This document shows, piece after piece, positions 61,532-64,000 of a stretch of DNA of 64,000 bases (position 1 is its first letter; each line of letters begins with the position of its first letter). The translations under genes and the position numbers were made by a program. Below the pieces are notes generated by a model, which saw only the letters and a list, made by a program, of their open reading frames with translations, did not search any database and was not told where the DNA came from. The DNA comes from Hungatella sp. (GTDB taxonomy: Bacteria > Bacillota > Clostridia > Lachnospirales > Lachnospiraceae), in contig WASS01000015.1 in NCBI GenBank assembly GCA_009712635.1, positions 186,001-250,000 of the forward strand, in the 5' to 3' direction.

Positions 61532-63166
61532 ATGACATATCCGCCCTTAACACTTGGATGGTTTCTAAATGAAACGCCAATTGATAATCTTGAATTTATC
61601 GGCAAGGAGGAAGACCTTCAAAAACCGATTACCGGAATCAGTGTCCTTGATAATCCCGACGGTGTAAGATGGATTAAGAAGCATGAGATTATTCTGACAA
61701 CCGGATATATATTCTACAATGATGTGGAGCTGCAAAAGCAGGTAATTGCCGATCTTCATGCTATTGAATGCACTGCTTTTTGTATAAAAGTCAAACGCTT
61801 CTTTGATCAGATACCGGATTCCCTGATCAAAGAGGCTGAAAAATACGGGGTTCCACTGGTCTCCGTACCATATTACCACGTCTACTCTAATATCATCAGC
61901 GTAATCAATCAGAATTTAATTGACCAGAAGATTTCCCTGCAGCAGTTTATTCTCCGGGAAACAGAAAAATTTCACCAGCTCTATTTCAATAAAGAAGGAA
62001 TTATGAAAATGCTGGAAGAGATATCCCGTTATACCAATTCCATTGTTATGATCACTACTATTTCCGATTTTCCGCTATACTATTATGTTCCCCTCAGACA
62101 GCAGGAGGAATTTAACAAAATTAATAAACTTCACGCCCAGCCTCTCCATAATGAATCACAGCAGGATACCGAGAAAAATCCCTCAGGTAACCGATCGTTT
62201 TATTTTAACAATACACTCCTTCACTTTCAGACCTTTCTGCTTCCTGATAGCAGACATTACCTGTGTATTGATCATACAAAAACGAATATTGATGAAACAA
62301 CCGCAGTGATTTTAAAGCAGATTTTTTCCGTAATTGCTTTGGAGCTTTCCTCCATGCAGGTTCAAAACAGAACATTTTCACAGAAAAATTATTTTGATTC
62401 TTTTTTCTATATGCTGACAGATAAGAAGAAAAAATCGGTAGAAGAGATTCAGCTGATCTGCGATTCCTATTCTTTTCCTTATCAGCTAAAAAGAATCTGC
62501 GTTACATTTGAATGTCTGGATAAGGAAAACAGAATGTTTAAAAGTCTTTACAATGGGATCAATCATGAATTGATCCGTCTTGATTATAAATACTTCCTGT
62601 GTAATCATGATAACCGCATTGTTATATTTTTTCTGTATTCAAAACAGGTTTCTAATGCAAAAGCACTGTCTTTTGTTAATCAGGCAATCTCTCAGCTAAT
62701 GGAAGCACTGAGCGACTATCACACCTTTTTCAGACTTGGAATCAGCCGGTGTCATTTATCCAGCTCATCCATTGCAAAAGCATATGAGGAAAGCCTGCAG
62801 ACATTACATCTGCAGACCCCATTAGCGGAAGCATCTTTAGTTAACTCGTACTCTGTACAATACGCCTATCATATTCTGACGCAGCTTAGTACTTATGAAA
62901 TAAGTAAGATTTATACGGATACAGTAAAGGAGCTTGTTTCCTATGACCAGGAAAACAAAAGTGAACTCCTTTTAACGCTTAAAACATATCTGGAGAGCTC
63001 AATGAATTTAACTGATACAGCCCAGAAATTATTTATTCACAGAAATACCCTGACCTCACGGCTATCCCTGGTTAAAAAGCTGCTTTTCTGCGAACTGTCG
63101 GCAGTTGAAGATATTTTCCGCCTCTACCTTGGGATTTGTGCCTGGGAGCTCATTCAAACTATGTAA
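61532..63166 (+). CDS. PucR-family transcriptional regulator
   Basis: A 544-residue regulator. The N-terminal PucR domain (about 5-125, with GVRWIKKHEIILTTGYIFYN) senses a metabolite. A middle region of about 300 residues is less conserved, and the C-terminal helix-turn-helix (about 470-540, SMNLTDTAQKLFIHRNTLTSR) binds DNA. Relatives control purine, amino-acid or peptide degradation genes. It ends 2 bases from the end of the convergent DUF1177 gene, whose cluster outside the window may be its target. AAGGAG precedes the ATG. Confidence 0.9.
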   Translation: MTYPPLTLGWFLNETPIDNLEFIGKEEDLQKPITGISVLDNPDGVRWIKKHEIILTTGYIFYNDVELQKQVIADLHAIECTAFCIKVKRFFDQIPDSLIKEAEKYGVPLVSVPYYHVYSNIISVINQNLIDQKISLQQFILRETEKFHQLYFNKEGIMKMLEEISRYTNSIVMITTISDFPLYYYVPLRQQEEFNKINKLHAQPLHNESQQDTEKNPSGNRSFYFNNTLLHFQTFLLPDSRHYLCIDHTKTNIDETTAVILKQIFSVIALELSSMQVQNRTFSQKNYFDSFFYMLTDKKKKSVEEIQLICDSYSFPYQLKRICVTFECLDKENRMFKSLYNGINHELIRLDYKYFLCNHDNRIVIFFLYSKQVSNAKALSFVNQAISQLMEALSDYHTFFRLGISRCHLSSSSIAKAYEESLQTLHLQTPLAEASLVNSYSVQYAYHILTQLSTYEISKIYTDTVKELVSYDQENKSELLLTLKTYLESSMNLTDTAQKLFIHRNTLTSRLSLVKKLLFCELSAVEDIFRLYLGICAWELIQTM

Positions 63167-63168
63167 CA

Positions 63169-64000
63169 TTAAGCATCGTCGTCGCACTCATTTCCTGTTC
63201 CCAGAGTCTGGAAATGCTCCATATTGCCGTAGAGATATTGAATCCGTTCATATTCTGTTTCATCGTAGAAGCTGCACTCTCCACGGCCATAGGCTTTGGC
63301 TACCTCCAGCATAAATCTGGCAGTTTCTTCACAGTCTGTTATATGTGTGGCTCCGGTTGCACAGCCTGCCACAGGAGCTTCCGTCGTAATAGCAACTCCG
63401 ATTACAGGTGCTTTGGTGGCAGTTGCAGGCTGAAGAATGCTGTTTAAATGATAAAGTCCGTTACCATAGGGAGTAATGTCCTGTTGGGAAAGAGCATATA
63501 CAAATGGCTGCTTTCCTGTGGTCATCTGCATCAGATCCAGAATGCTCTCTGAAACTTTCAGTATATACCCGTCCTTTACCGTTGGTGAAATGGCGAAGCC
63601 CCTGGTGTTGATAATCCGGTTTCCTTTTGTAGTATCCACGGATAGTATGGCATCCAGCTCTTCTGTCACCTCTTCCCGGTTTACCTGTGCCATATTGACC
63701 GGAGAATCCATAAAGGGCACCGGATGGTGTTCTCTGGTGGGCGCATCCGGGCAGACGTGAGTGGATATAAATACATCACCGTCCAGGTAATCACCTTTGT
63801 TTTGCATGTCCAGGATTTTTGATGCAAGAGAGATCGCAACCAAAGCTCCGTCTCCGTCTGATACAAAACCAATCCTCTCAGGTCTGGCTCCCAGGCCGCC
63901 AAGTCTTCCAAGCAATCCAATGGTCGGGGCATTCATGCCTTTACTTTTCCCTTTTGTTCCCGGAATCCTCACTTTTACCATGTCGGTTTTTCCTTTTGGC
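63169..64000 (-). CDS. DUF1177 protein, N-terminus cut by window edge
   Basis: A protein of the DUF1177 family, function unknown. Conserved blocks include GLLGRLGGLGARPERIGFVS, AILSVDTTKGNRIIN, RGFAISPTVKDGYILKVSE and VAGCATGATHITD. The frame is open to the right edge (PKGKTD precedes the first ATG at 63981) and family members have about 40-50 more residues at the N-terminus, so the gene probably starts outside the window. Such genes are often near peptidase and transporter genes. Confidence 0.85.
   Translation of the reverse strand, partial: PKGKTDMVKVRIPGTKGKSKGMNAPTIGLLGRLGGLGARPERIGFVSDGDGALVAISLASKILDMQNKGDYLDGDVFISTHVCPDAPTREHHPVPFMDSPVNMAQVNREEVTEELDAILSVDTTKGNRIINTRGFAISPTVKDGYILKVSESILDLMQMTTGKQPFVYALSQQDITPYGNGLYHLNSILQPATATKAPVIGVAITTEAPVAGCATGATHITDCEETARFMLEVAKAYGRGECSFYDETEYERIQYLYGNMEHFQTLGTGNECDDDA

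Noticed and set aside
1-64000. CRISPR arrays, insertion sequences, prophage, tRNA or rRNA genes
   Set aside because: No regularly spaced repeats, transposase, integrase or phage structural genes, and no tRNA cloverleaf or rRNA sequence was recognised anywhere in the window.

Overview
The window looks like chromosome from a spore-forming, anaerobic Clostridia species, most likely of the family Lachnospiraceae (Lacrimispora/Hungatella-like). The reasons are a spoIIIA sporulation operon, strong AGGAGG-type ribosome binding sites, AT-rich intergenic DNA with U-tailed hairpin terminators, an Ech-type energy-converting hydrogenase, and several families typical of that group (CD3324-like, DUF6320, DUF1062, glutamate 2,3-aminomutase). 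No rRNA, tRNA, CRISPR array, insertion sequence or prophage was seen. Both window edges cut a gene (spoIIIAF at the left, a DUF1177 gene at the right).

Layout. 1-3.8 kb: spoIIIAA-AF on the minus strand. 3.9-7.2 kb: a YkvI-like membrane protein and a chemoreceptor. 7.4-13.8 kb: small housekeeping and unknown genes, including a thioesterase, an NlpC/P60 hydrolase, a tandem pair of M14/AstE-like proteins of which one has lost its catalytic residues, DUF1062, a CD3324-like regulator and a pentapeptide-repeat protein. 14.0-23.1 kb: a plus-strand operon with two acyl-CoA dehydrogenases, a class III CoA-transferase, EtfB, EtfA, an acyl-CoA ligase, a desulfoferrodoxin-like protein without its histidine iron site, and a GntP permease, with a LysR gene facing its end. 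24.6-29.4 kb: minus-strand rlmH, an esterase, a DUF6320 acyltransferase-membrane fusion, an orphan response regulator and a ComEA-like protein. 29.5-33.7 kb: YdcZ-type transporter, TPP riboswitch with thiT, and a Ca2+-type P-ATPase.

34.0-41.4 kb: a plus-strand catabolic operon with a DUF1537 acid-sugar kinase, a sialidase-fold protein, an iron alcohol dehydrogenase, a DapA-family lyase, a PdxA2-like dehydrogenase, an SLC13-type carrier and a stand-alone VOC protein. These steps can be joined into one pathway for a seven-carbon 3-deoxy-2-ulosaric acid. The acid would be cleaved to pyruvate plus a C4 semialdehyde, reduced to a C4 acid sugar, phosphorylated, and oxidised to dihydroxyacetone phosphate. 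This is an inference and is the most interesting hypothesis in the window.

41.4-53.5 kb: glutamate 2,3-aminomutase, then a 12-gene minus-strand operon echABCDEF-hypABFCDE encoding a complete membrane [NiFe] hydrogenase and its maturation proteins. 54.0-64 kb: an XRE/DUF3796 pair with a clear candidate operator, a flotillin, a TPR-glycosyltransferase-methyltransferase fusion, an APC permease, fchA-folD, and a PucR regulator end-to-end with DUF1177. If the Etf pair bifurcates, the reduced ferredoxin from the acyl-CoA operon could feed Ech, which would couple the two systems energetically.
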